A stretch of DNA of 64,000 nt, from contig JANQQR010000005.1 in the NCBI GenBank assembly GCA_028289195.1, forward strand, positions 186,001 to 250,000. Direction: 5' to 3'. The notes beneath the pieces were generated by a model. It saw only the letters and a program-made list of their open reading frames with translations. It was not told the origin of the DNA and searched no databases. Below are positions 26,627-35,096 of this stretch, in pieces. The first letter of the stretch is position 1. Every line of letters starts with the position of its first letter. Source of the DNA: Phycisphaerales bacterium (GTDB lineage: Bacteria > Planctomycetota > Phycisphaerae > Phycisphaerales > UBA1924). A program made the translations under genes and the position numbers.

Positions 26627-27988
26627 GTGAGCTTTGACTTCACAACCGGAGCATTGTTGCTGATCGCCGGGCCGGCCTTCGCCGGGCCCCTCAGCCCGCC
26701 GTCGGGCCCGATCGGTTCGACCGGGCGTTTCGGGGCTCGGATCGAGGTCAACGCCCAGAACACGCCCGCGGACGTCGATGCGCAGTTCAATATCACACAG
26801 CCCGGCTCGTACTACCTCAGCGGGGACGTCGTCGTTGCCGGATTCCTCAGCGGAATCGAGATCACTGCCGACGACGTGACGCTCGACCTGAACGGTTACA
26901 CCGTGCGGCCGGCGATGTCGGGGCTGGATGGCGTGCGGCTGACGGGCGTGACAAACACTTCTGTGCGCAACGGCGTCGTGCGCGGGTTCATCGGGCGCGG
27001 GGTCGAGGGATTCCAGAGCTTCGCGACGACGGTCGAAGGGGTGCGCGCGATCGACAACAACGGCGGCGGGATCCGCGTCGACAACGGCGGGCTCGTGCGC
27101 GCCTGCATGAGCACCGGGAACGGCGGACCCGGCTTCGATCTTGTCGACGACTCGGTGCTCCTGGATTCGGTGGCCTCTGCGAACGGCGGCGCGGGCGTCA
27201 AGGCGGATGTGAGCGTCGTGTCGCGCTGCCTGATCTCGAACAACACCGAGGAGGGCATCGTCTCGACGCTGTCGCTGGTGGTGCACGCCTCCACTGTCAC
27301 CGGAAACGGCGCCGAGGGGATCAAGATCTCCACGAACCTGACGCTGACCGACAGCACCATCACCGGGAACGGGGCGGCCGGCGTCGACGTGGCCAAGGGC
27401 CTGACGATGCGGGGCTGCAACTCCTCGAACAACCAGGGCGCGGGCGTGGCGCTCGCGGACTTCGGCACGATCGAGAGCTGCACGACGAACGACAACGCCG
27501 GCGGAGGGATGGACCTCGGCTCGTGGATTACGGTGCGCGCGTGCACGGCGGTGAGCAACGACAGCTACGGCTTCGACGGCTTCCAGCGCACCAGCTTCTA
27601 CGACTGCCACGCGAGCGTGAATGAGGACGCCGGATTCCGGCTCAATTTCTCCGGCATCATGCGGGGCTGCGTGGCGGACTTCAACACCGGCGACGGGGTG
27701 GTTCTGGACCAGGGCGGCGGGTGCCTGATTCTGAACAACGCGATCGCCAACAACTCGGCCGTCGGAATTCGGGTGCTCAACACCAGCGGCTCGAACCGCA
27801 TCGAGGGAAACCACCTCGTGGGGATGGCGCAGGGTGTGATCGCGTTCGGATCAACCAATTTCGTCGTCCGGAACTCCGCATCGGGCGCCGCCTTCAACCT
27901 GGGCGCCAGCGTGGACTACGGGCAGATATTCACGAACCCCGGCGCTGGATTCCTGCTCGATCAGCCCTGGGCGAACTTCGTGCACTAG
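26627..27988 (+). CDS. Secreted right-handed beta-helix protein (paralogue F)
   Basis: 453 residues if translation starts at GTG 26627, which has a GAGGAGG 6 bases upstream; the open frame further upstream overlaps paralogue E and is not credible. The resulting signal peptide is odd: it begins S-F-D-F-T-T-G with no basic residues before the hydrophobic core (A-L-L-L-I-A-G-P-A-F-A). The mature protein has G-P-L-S-P-P-S-G-P-I-G-S-T-G-R-F-G, N-T-P-A-D-V-D-A-Q-F, G-S-Y-Y-L-S, the beta-helix, and the tail Q-P-W-A-N-F-V-H, in which the usual final Tyr is His. The gene lies 32 bases after E. The weak signal peptide could reflect decay or a misplaced start. Confidence 0.88.
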   Translation: MSFDFTTGALLLIAGPAFAGPLSPPSGPIGSTGRFGARIEVNAQNTPADVDAQFNITQPGSYYLSGDVVVAGFLSGIEITADDVTLDLNGYTVRPAMSGLDGVRLTGVTNTSVRNGVVRGFIGRGVEGFQSFATTVEGVRAIDNNGGGIRVDNGGLVRACMSTGNGGPGFDLVDDSVLLDSVASANGGAGVKADVSVVSRCLISNNTEEGIVSTLSLVVHASTVTGNGAEGIKISTNLTLTDSTITGNGAAGVDVAKGLTMRGCNSSNNQGAGVALADFGTIESCTTNDNAGGGMDLGSWITVRACTAVSNDSYGFDGFQRTSFYDCHASVNEDAGFRLNFSGIMRGCVADFNTGDGVVLDQGGGCLILNNAIANNSAVGIRVLNTSGSNRIEGNHLVGMAQGVIAFGSTNFVVRNSASGAAFNLGASVDYGQIFTNPGAGFLLDQPWANFVH

Positions 27989-28020
27989 AGCAACGGTCTC
28001 ACAACCCGAAGGGAGGCATG

Positions 28021-29430
28021 ATGAACTGGCGTGCATGTTTGCTGGCGATCGGATCCTGCTCGTGCGCGGCGCTCGCCGGCCCGCTGAATCCGCCCGCCGG
28101 CCCGGTGGCTGAGACCGGGCGCTTCGGCCCGCGCGTCGAACTGAGCGCCTCGAACACGCCCGGCGACGCCGACTCGGTGTTCCGGATCACAGCCCCCGGC
28201 TCGTACTACCTCGGCGCCAACCTGACGGGCCAAGCCGGCAAGCACGGCATCGAGATCGCCTCGAACGACGTAACACTCGACCTGATGGGGTTCAAGCTCA
28301 CGGGGGTGGGCGGCTCCCTCGACGGGATCACATCAGACGGAGTGCGATTCGGCGTGAGCGTGCGCGACGGGATCATCCGGGGCTGGGCGGGCGACGGGAT
28401 CGGAGGGGAGATCGTCCGGGGAGCGATCGAGAACATCAGTGTGTTCAACTGCGCTGGGGGCGGGATCGTCGTGGGAGCCCGCACACTTGTGCGCGAGTGC
28501 ATCGTCGACTTCGCCGACGGGGTCGGGATCCAGACCGGGGTCTCGTCGATGGTCATCGGGTGCAACGTGACGTCGGCGGCCGGGGGCCCGGGGATCCTGG
28601 TGGACAACGGCTCGCGCGTGGAATCGTGCCAGGCGCGGTTCAGCCTCGGAGGCATCGAGGCCGGGGAGCGGTGCCAGGTGATCGCCTGCGCCGCGACCAA
28701 CAACACCGGCGGCGGCATCGAGACGGACATCAGCGGGAACGTCGTCGACTGTCTGGCTTCGGACAACGCCGGGCATGGGATCCAGTGCGGCGTCGGCAGC
28801 ACTGTCGCCCGGTGCACGGCACTGGCGAATTCGCTCAACGGAGTCCAGGTCTCCGATGGCTCAACGGTGGTGGGCTGCACCGCCCAAGGGAATCAGGGCA
28901 ATGCCGGCATCTTCGCCTCGTCACTCTCGACCGTTCGATCCTGCAGCGCCGAGGACAACGCCAACGCCGGGATCCGCGTGAATACCGGCAGCGTGATAGA
29001 AGCGTGCACCGCCGGCAGCAACGACGGCAACGGGATCCAGACGCTGGGGAGTTGCCGCGTCAGCGCGAACTCCGTGTCGTTCAATGTCGGTCACGGGATC
29101 GACGCCGCCAGCGACTCGCTGATCATCGGGAACGTGTGCGACGGCAACGGCTTCGCGTCGGCGTTCGCGTCCGGCATATACGTGACCGGCGAGGGGTGCC
29201 GTATCGAGGGCAACTCCGTGCTCGACAACGACCAGGGCCTCACGGTGGACGGAACGGGCAACCTGGTCATCCGGAACAGCGCGTCGGGTAACACCAACGC
29301 CAACTACGCGATCCTCTCGGGCAACATGGTCGGGGTGACGGTTGTTGCACCAACCTCGGGGTTGCTGGCGGGCTCGTCCGGAGGAGCGGGCGTGGGCACG
29401 ACGGACCCCTGGGGCAACATCTCGTACTAA
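28021..29430 (+). CDS. Secreted right-handed beta-helix protein (paralogue G)
   Basis: 469 residues from the second of two adjacent ATG codons (28018 and 28021). GGGAGG ends only one base before the first, so the second has the better spacing. The signal peptide contains three Cys, and its C-S-C-A-A-L-A-G end shows no proper lipobox. The mature N-terminus is P-L-N-P-P-A-G-P-V-A-E-T-G-R-F-G, then N-T-P-G-D-A-D-S-V-F and G-S-Y-Y-L-G. Helix rungs of about 20-24 residues continue to the tail D-P-W-G-N-I-S-Y. It is third in the E-F-G unit, 32 bases after F, and resembles D and F at the N-terminus. Confidence 0.92.
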   Translation: MNWRACLLAIGSCSCAALAGPLNPPAGPVAETGRFGPRVELSASNTPGDADSVFRITAPGSYYLGANLTGQAGKHGIEIASNDVTLDLMGFKLTGVGGSLDGITSDGVRFGVSVRDGIIRGWAGDGIGGEIVRGAIENISVFNCAGGGIVVGARTLVRECIVDFADGVGIQTGVSSMVIGCNVTSAAGGPGILVDNGSRVESCQARFSLGGIEAGERCQVIACAATNNTGGGIETDISGNVVDCLASDNAGHGIQCGVGSTVARCTALANSLNGVQVSDGSTVVGCTAQGNQGNAGIFASSLSTVRSCSAEDNANAGIRVNTGSVIEACTAGSNDGNGIQTLGSCRVSANSVSFNVGHGIDAASDSLIIGNVCDGNGFASAFASGIYVTGEGCRIEGNSVLDNDQGLTVDGTGNLVIRNSASGNTNANYAILSGNMVGVTVVAPTSGLLAGSSGGAGVGTTDPWGNISY

Positions 29431-29473
29431 GAGACCGTGTCTTGGCGAGGTGTGGCGGGGATCCCCCAGAATT

Positions 29474-29505
29474 CCCTTCCATCCACCGGACGCCGGTGCA
29501 TACTC
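29474..29505 (+). promoter_or_regulatory. Shared beta-helix promoter module (H-I unit)
   Basis: CCCTTCC (29474-29480) and GCATACTC (29498-29505), starts 24 bases apart. CCCAGAATTCCCTTCC is identical to the copy before paralogue J, extending the match upstream of the -35-like block. The leader has GGCGGGCGCCC (29522-29532) and GGGAGG (29536-29541), which positions translation at the ATG at 29550, not at paralogue H. Confidence 0.7.
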
Positions 29506-29549
29506 CCAGTTGAGGCGGAACGGCGGGCGCCCACCGGGAGGACGAGTCC

Positions 29550-29612
29550 ATGCGCGCAATACGTGCACTCGCGGCTGCTCCAGCACCCGGCGCGCTCGAC
29601 GGTTTCGCGTAG
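29550..29612 (+). CDS. 20-codon ORF at the start position of the H-I unit (leader peptide or gene remnant)
   Basis: ATG at 29550, TAG at 29610-29612. It encodes M-R-A-I-R-A-L-A-A-A-P and nine more residues. Its ATG sits 52 bases after the GCATACT block and behind GGGAGG, the same geometry as the true starts of E (51) and J (49). The peptide begins M-R-x-x like the signal peptides of E, H, I and J, but stops before the hydrophobic core is complete. It is either a leader peptide for H or the scar of a deleted first paralogue. I cannot distinguish these from sequence alone. Confidence 0.45.
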   Translation: MRAIRALAAAPAPGALDGFA

Positions 29613-29645
29613 CCGCCCGCGGACTCGGACTAAGGGAGAGACTCG

Positions 29646-30998
29646 ATGCGTTTGACCATGTGCTTCCTCGGCAGTGTGATGTGCGCCGGAGCAGCCTCCG
29701 CCGGCCCCCTGGATCCCCCCATGGGCCCCATCTCGCCCACCAACAAGACGCTGCAGCAGGTGGAGCCGCGGACGCCGATCTCCGCCCCGATCACAATCAC
29801 ACAGCCCGGCTCCTACTACCTCACCGGCAACGCCAGCGCGACCTTCATCGCGATCAGCGTCATCGCGACCGACGTCACCATCGATCTCAATGGCTTCTCG
29901 CTCGCCGGCAACAACTCCGGCACGGGCGTTGGGGTCTCCATCGGGAACGTGGACCCGGGCGCCGTCACGATCCGCAACGGCACGATCCGCGATTTCGGAT
30001 CTCGAGGCGTCAGTTCCCCGTTCATCAACGCGCGGGTCATCCTTGAAGACCTGCACATCACCAGGTGTGACGACGAGGGCGTCTTCGTCGAGGGCGACTC
30101 CAAGATCATCGACTGCACCGCCGATTTCAACGGCGCGTCCGGATTCCGCGTCGACAGCGCCGCCAACATCGACGGCTGCATCTCCAACCGCAACGGCTCG
30201 CACGGTTTCTGGATCGAATCCGGGCTCATCGCCAACTCGCTCGCCCGCGACAACGACCTCAACGGATTCAATCTGGGCTCGATCATCACCAACGCCAACT
30301 CCGTCGTCGCCGTCGATTGCGTCTCGCACGGCAACACCCAGGAGGGCTTCTTCTCGACGGACCCCGTGACGCTCGTGAACTGCCACGCCGTCGAGAACAG
30401 CGACCTCGGCTTCCAGCTTGACAACGACGCGAGCCTCGAGGGCTGCGTCGCCCGCCAGAACGGCGACGTCGGATTCCTCACGGGCCAGTCAGCCACGCTC
30501 TCCCGCTGCATCGCCAGCGAGAACGCCGCAAACGGCATCAACACCAGCGCCAACTCCACGATCGAGTCCTGCAGCGCCTACCTCAACGACGGCTTCGGCA
30601 TCGCCACCAGCCTGAACTGCGCGATCACCAACTCGGCCAGCCGAGACAACACGTCTCATGGGTTTTTCGTTGGCGCCGGCTCCTCGGTCCACAATTGCGC
30701 AGCGAACATCAACGATGGTGACGGCTTCCAGCTCCAGTCGGATGCCCGGCTGACCCACTGCACGGCCGACGGCAACGTCGGAGCAGGAATCCGGGGAACC
30801 TCCGACACAGTCATCGACTCTTGCAACGTCACCGACAACTCCACGGGCATCATCGCCGGAGCTGGGGGGCTCGTCGTCCGCTGCTTCGCCGCCGGCAACA
30901 GTGCCAACTACGACATGACAGCCGCCGATCACGGCGCGATCATCTCGCCCGTCGGCGTGTTCACAACAACCAACGCCTTCGCGAACATCTCGTACTAG
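29646..30998 (+). CDS. Secreted right-handed beta-helix protein (paralogue H)
   Basis: 450 residues. AGGGAGAG precedes the ATG, which is 33 bases after the short ORF. The signal peptide ends at A-S-A-G. The mature N-terminus has P-L-D-P-P-M-G-P-I-S-P-T-N-K-T-L-Q and E-P-R-T-P-I-S, nearly identical to paralogue I, so these two are recent duplicates. The helix begins at I-D-L-N-G-F-S. Rungs contain C-x-A-x-x-N repeats, and the tail is N-A-F-A-N-I-S-Y. A late rung, I-D-S-C-N-V-T-D-N-S-T-G-I-I, has a near-identical counterpart in I. Probably exported; ligand unknown. Confidence 0.92.
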   Translation: MRLTMCFLGSVMCAGAASAGPLDPPMGPISPTNKTLQQVEPRTPISAPITITQPGSYYLTGNASATFIAISVIATDVTIDLNGFSLAGNNSGTGVGVSIGNVDPGAVTIRNGTIRDFGSRGVSSPFINARVILEDLHITRCDDEGVFVEGDSKIIDCTADFNGASGFRVDSAANIDGCISNRNGSHGFWIESGLIANSLARDNDLNGFNLGSIITNANSVVAVDCVSHGNTQEGFFSTDPVTLVNCHAVENSDLGFQLDNDASLEGCVARQNGDVGFLTGQSATLSRCIASENAANGINTSANSTIESCSAYLNDGFGIATSLNCAITNSASRDNTSHGFFVGAGSSVHNCAANINDGDGFQLQSDARLTHCTADGNVGAGIRGTSDTVIDSCNVTDNSTGIIAGAGGLVVRCFAAGNSANYDMTAADHGAIISPVGVFTTTNAFANISY

Positions 30999-31030
30999 GC
31001 CGCGGTGCGAGGAAGAAAGGAACCGACCAG

Positions 31031-32266
31031 ATGCGAACGACGATGTTCTGCCTCAGCGCCGTGCTGTGCGCCGGTGCAGCCGGCGCAGGCCCCCTCGACC
31101 CCCCCGCGGGCCCGATCTCGCCCACCAACAAGACGCTCCAGGAGGTCGAGCCGCGCACTCCAATCTCCAGCAGCACTACCATCACACAGCCCGGCTCCTA
31201 CTACCTCACAAACGACATCAACACGAACTTCCGCGGGGTTGAGATCGAGGCCACGGGCGTCACCCTCGATCTCAACGGATTCACCATCAACGGCGACGGT
31301 GTCGGCACCGCCTCCGAGATCGGCGTCCTCGTCTCGGGCGCCGACAACGAGCTCCCCGTCGTGATCCGGAACGGGTTTGTCCGCAATTTCACTGGCGACG
31401 GCATCAGCACCAGCAACTCCGACGTCCCGCTCGTCGTGCACAACGTCCACGTCGTCGATTGCCTCACCGGGATCGATTCTGTGGGACCCGCGCAGTTCGT
31501 CGATTGCGTCGTGAGGAACTGCGCTGGTGATGGATTCCGCATCTCCTCTAGCGGCATCGGCTTGATCGCCCGCTGCGTCGCCGAGGACAACGGCTCCGAC
31601 GGCTTCCAGCTCGACAACGCGGTCGCCCGCGACTGCGTGGCCACCAACAACGTCGACCGGGGATTCACTGTCAGCCAGGACAGCCTGCTCATCGGGTGCG
31701 TCGCCACGCTGAACTTCAACGGCTTTGTCGCATCGGCCGGCAGCACGTTCAAAGATTGCCTCGCCGCGTCCAACACCGTCACCGGCTTTACCGGGTCCTT
31801 CTCAAGCTCGTTCACCGACTGCGTCGCGCGCAACAACGGCGACGACGGATTCATCGCCGGCAACGGCGCCACGTTCACCGGCTGCACCGCGCGCCTGAAC
31901 GGGGCCGCGGGATTCGACGCGGGCACCGCCAACGTCTTCACCAACTGCGCCGCCGTCAACAACGACGGAGACGGCTTCAACCTCAACTCGGACTGTCGCA
32001 TCAATTTCTGCGTCGCCGACAACAACGGCAGCGGAGGCCCCACCTTCGCCGGCATCCGCGGGAGTTCCGACTGCACGATCGACTCCTGCACGGTCACCGA
32101 CAACCCCACCGGCATCATCAGCGGCGTCGGCGCACTCGTCATCCGGAACGCCGCCGCGGGCAACACCACAGCCAACTACGACATCGTCAATTCTGACCAC
32201 GGCGCGATCATCGCCCCGGCCGGCGTGTTCAACTCGTCGAATTCCTTCGCCAACCTCTCCTACTAG
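31031..32266 (+). CDS. Secreted right-handed beta-helix protein (paralogue I)
   Basis: 411 residues. The ATG at 31031 follows an AAAGGA site and lies 32 bases after H. The signal peptide ends near A-G-A-A-G-A, followed by G-P-L-D-P-P-A-G-P-I-S-P-T-N-K and E-P-R-T-P-I-S. This region and the G-S-Y-Y-L-T block are closest to H, including the shared D-H-G-A-I-I segment shortly before the C-terminus. The tail is N-S-F-A-N-L-S-Y. It is second in the H-I unit with no promoter module of its own. The central rungs differ from H in number and sequence, so divergence is concentrated in the helix body. Confidence 0.92.
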   Translation: MRTTMFCLSAVLCAGAAGAGPLDPPAGPISPTNKTLQEVEPRTPISSSTTITQPGSYYLTNDINTNFRGVEIEATGVTLDLNGFTINGDGVGTASEIGVLVSGADNELPVVIRNGFVRNFTGDGISTSNSDVPLVVHNVHVVDCLTGIDSVGPAQFVDCVVRNCAGDGFRISSSGIGLIARCVAEDNGSDGFQLDNAVARDCVATNNVDRGFTVSQDSLLIGCVATLNFNGFVASAGSTFKDCLAASNTVTGFTGSFSSSFTDCVARNNGDDGFIAGNGATFTGCTARLNGAAGFDAGTANVFTNCAAVNNDGDGFNLNSDCRINFCVADNNGSGGPTFAGIRGSSDCTIDSCTVTDNPTGIISGVGALVIRNAAAGNTTANYDIVNSDHGAIIAPAGVFNSSNSFANLSY

Positions 32267-32309
32267 GGGCGGCACGTGTCGGCGTGGCCCGACAGGGTTC
32301 CCCAGAATT

Positions 32310-32341
32310 CCCTTCCATCCGCCGAACGCTGGCGCATACTT
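32310..32341 (+). promoter_or_regulatory. Shared beta-helix promoter module (paralogue J)
   Basis: CCCTTCC (32310-32316) and GCATACTT (32334-32341), starts 24 bases apart. CCGGCGGGCGCC (32353-32364) follows in the leader, then GGGAGG (32369-32374) and the ATG at 32383. Confidence 0.7.
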
Positions 32342-32382
32342 CTCTGGGCGCACCGGCGGGCGCCGATCGGGAGGACATCTCA

Positions 32383-33567
32383 ATGCGCTCATCCTCTGTT
32401 TGCCTGGTGCTGCTGGTCGTCGCTTCTGTTGCGTCTGCCGGACAACTCATCCCTCCGGCGGGGCCGATCTCGCCGACGAACCGCACGCTCGACGAGGTCG
32501 AGCCGCGCCGGTTCTTCGGGCCCAAGGATGTCCCGATCATCATCAACGTGCCGGGGTCCTACTACCTGACGAGCAACCTGCAGGCGGCGGGATTCGGTCA
32601 GGACTGCATCACGATTCTTGCCGACGACGTGACGCTCGACATGCGCGGCTTCGCGATCACCGGGTCAGAGGTCGGGTTCTGGACGAACGGGATCGTCGTC
32701 GACACCGGCGTGGAGAACGTGACCATCCGCAACGGGACGGTCCGTGGCTGCGCCGAGCGGGGGATCCTCGCCTCAGGCGCGTCCGGCATGATCGTCGAGG
32801 GGGTGCGCACGCTCGGGTGCGGGACCGGTGGTATGACCGTCGGCGACAACGCGCTGGTGCGCGGGTGCACCGCGATCGGAAACTCGAACACCGGGATATT
32901 CACCAACGAGAATTCGACCGTCGAGTGGTGCGTCGCCCGCGACAACACCCCGAACGGGTCCGGCATCCGCACCGGGCCTGGCAGCGTGGTGCGTGGATGC
33001 GCCTCCAGCGGCAACGGATCGGGCGGGATCTTGGTGGCCGGATGGGGCACGATCCACGCGTGCTCGGCGGACGGAAACGGATCGAACGGGTTCTCCTCGG
33101 GATTCGGATGCAAGATCACGTCCTGCTCGGCGCGGGAAAACGGGAGCGACGGATACAGCCTCGGTTCCGGCACCTTTGTGTCGGATTGTCTGGCGGACTC
33201 CAATGAGGGAAACGGCATCGAGTCCTTCTCGAGCGGTGTGGCAATCTCGGGGTGCCTCGCAAGAAACAACGATGAGGATGGGATCAAAGTCGCGAGCGAC
33301 AGCACCGTCGTCGGCTGCCATAGCGAGGGCAACGGCAGCGCCGGGATTCTGGTGACCGGCTCGGACAATCGGATCGACAGCAACAACGTGACCGACAATC
33401 CCGTCGGGATGCAGACCGACTCGGGCGGGAACGTCGTGATCCGCAACAGCGCCAGCGGGAACACGATGCAGTACAGCCTCGCCGCGGGCACCGACTACGG
33501 GGCGTTCATCAACAACGCAGGCGCAGCCTTTGTGAATTCGAACCCCTGGGCGAACTTCATCTACTGA
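32383..33567 (+). CDS. Secreted right-handed beta-helix protein (paralogue J)
   Basis: 394 residues. The ATG at 32383 is selected by GGGAGG and the shared leader; the upstream in-frame ATG at 32284 would cover the promoter. The signal peptide ends at A-S-V-A-S-A, then G-Q-L-I-P-P-A-G-P-I-S-P-T-N-R-T-L and V-E-P-R-R-F-F. The next segment (I-I-I-N-V-P-G-S-Y-Y-L-T) lacks the N-T-P-G-D-A-D spacer present in C, D and G. About 12 Cys-containing rungs follow, then the late turn G-S-D-N-R-I-D-S-N-N and the tail N-P-W-A-N-F-I-Y, identical to E. It heads the J-K-AraC unit. Confidence 0.92.
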   Translation: MRSSSVCLVLLVVASVASAGQLIPPAGPISPTNRTLDEVEPRRFFGPKDVPIIINVPGSYYLTSNLQAAGFGQDCITILADDVTLDMRGFAITGSEVGFWTNGIVVDTGVENVTIRNGTVRGCAERGILASGASGMIVEGVRTLGCGTGGMTVGDNALVRGCTAIGNSNTGIFTNENSTVEWCVARDNTPNGSGIRTGPGSVVRGCASSGNGSGGILVAGWGTIHACSADGNGSNGFSSGFGCKITSCSARENGSDGYSLGSGTFVSDCLADSNEGNGIESFSSGVAISGCLARNNDEDGIKVASDSTVVGCHSEGNGSAGILVTGSDNRIDSNNVTDNPVGMQTDSGGNVVIRNSASGNTMQYSLAAGTDYGAFINNAGAAFVNSNPWANFIY

Positions 33568-33596
33568 CCGGGCCCGGAGGGCAGAAAGGGAATCCG

Positions 33597-35090
33597 ATGC
33601 GTTTCTGGAGTGCAGCCTGTGCGGCCGGATGCCTGGCCGCGGGAGCGGGCGCGGGCCCGTTGAACCCGCCGGCCGGGCCGATCGCGCCGACGAACAAGAC
33701 GCTCGAGCAGGTCGAGCCGCGGATCCCGATCGGGCCGGACACCACGCCCGGCAACGGCGCTGCGACCTACGTCATCAGCGAGGCCGGCTCCTACTACCTG
33801 ACCGAGGACCTCGAAGGCGAAGTCGGCAAGACGGGCCTGCTCGTCGAAGAAAGCGGCGTGTCGGTGGATCTCAACGGGTTCTCGATCGTCGGGGCGCTCG
33901 GGAACACCAACGCCGGCATCGGGTTTGCGCCGGGGCTGACGCTGGATGTCCGGATCTCCGATGGGCTGGTCGGGGGATGGGGACTCGGGGGCATCATCGG
34001 GCCCGAGCTGGTCAACGCGCGCGTGTCGGATGTGACGATCGCCACCGTGGGCGACTGGGCGATGGACCTCAGCCAGAACGCGATGATCGAGCGCTGCTAC
34101 GTCGTCAACGCGTTCGAGGGCAACGGAATCAGCGCCGGGCCGAATTCGATCGTGCGCGACTGCATCGTGGTCAACTGCGGGCTCACCGGCATCATCGTGG
34201 GCGACCGTTCGCTGGTCTCGGGGTGCAGCGCAAGCCTCTGCCAGGAGACGGGTATCCGGGCGGGCAACGGGAGCGCCGTGATCGGGTGCAACGCCGACCA
34301 GAACACCCAGAACGGGATCACCGCCGTCATCGGGTGCACCATCGAGGACTGCTCCGCACGCAGCAACGGTCAGACCGGTATCCGAGCTGATTTCGGCTCG
34401 ACGGTGCGTGGCTGCGCAGCGTCCAACAACGGCAACGATGGCATCCTGGTCGCCAACCACGGGACGATCGAGAGCTGCAGCGCTCGGGACAACACCAACA
34501 GCGGCATCGCTACGGGTCAGGGTGCATCGATACGTGGGTGCTCCGCTGCCCGAAACGGGCGCGGGATCAATGCGGGCGCCGGTTCGTCGATCACGGGGTG
34601 CTCGGTGATCGAGAACTCCGCCGAGGGGATCGACGCCGACGCGGGGTGCACGATCGTCCAGTGCAGCGCCAGAGACAACGCCTCGGAGGGGATCGAGGCG
34701 GGGGTCGGCTCGCTGGTGGCGTTCTGCACGGCTTCTGAGAACGACCTGAGCGGGATCCGCGTGAGCGGATCGAGCATCGTGAGCGCCAACATGTGCTCGG
34801 ACAACGGCAGCCTGCCGATCCTCGACGGAGGCATCCTGGTCGACGGGACCGGCAACCTCATAGACGGGAACCACATGGTCTCGAACGACATCGGGCTCCG
34901 CGTCAGCGGCTCGAACAACATGATCGTGCGCAATTGGGCGTCGCAGAACGCCACGAATTTCAGCTTCGTCGCCAACAACCGCTACGCCCAGGTCCTCGAT
35001 CGCCTCGTGGTCCCCTCCCCGGCCGTGAGCGGGAATGTCAGCGCCGATTTCCTGATGACCGACAACCCCTACGCGAACATCGCCTATTGA
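33597..35090 (+). CDS. Secreted right-handed beta-helix protein (paralogue K)
   Basis: 497 residues, the longest member of the island. AAAGGG lies a few bases before the ATG, 29 bases after J. The signal peptide ends near G-A-G-A, then G-P-L-N-P-P-A-G-P-I-A-P-T-N-K-T-L and V-E-P-R-I-P-I. A variant spacer, T-T-P-G-N-G-A-A-T-Y, precedes G-S-Y-Y-L-T. Rungs around residues 230-390 form a regular series of the type G-C-x-A-x-x-N-x-x-x-G-I, each about 20-23 residues. The tail is N-P-Y-A-N-I-A-Y. It is followed only 6 bases later by the AraC-type regulator gene. Confidence 0.92.
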   Translation: MRFWSAACAAGCLAAGAGAGPLNPPAGPIAPTNKTLEQVEPRIPIGPDTTPGNGAATYVISEAGSYYLTEDLEGEVGKTGLLVEESGVSVDLNGFSIVGALGNTNAGIGFAPGLTLDVRISDGLVGGWGLGGIIGPELVNARVSDVTIATVGDWAMDLSQNAMIERCYVVNAFEGNGISAGPNSIVRDCIVVNCGLTGIIVGDRSLVSGCSASLCQETGIRAGNGSAVIGCNADQNTQNGITAVIGCTIEDCSARSNGQTGIRADFGSTVRGCAASNNGNDGILVANHGTIESCSARDNTNSGIATGQGASIRGCSAARNGRGINAGAGSSITGCSVIENSAEGIDADAGCTIVQCSARDNASEGIEAGVGSLVAFCTASENDLSGIRVSGSSIVSANMCSDNGSLPILDGGILVDGTGNLIDGNHMVSNDIGLRVSGSNNMIVRNWASQNATNFSFVANNRYAQVLDRLVVPSPAVSGNVSADFLMTDNPYANIAY

Positions 35091-35096
35091 GGCGCC

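Noticed and set aside
22785-35090. Diversity-generating retroelement or recombination cassette behind the paralogue island
   Set aside because: No reverse transcriptase, template repeat, recombinase or long identical segments were seen. Duplication and divergence is sufficient.
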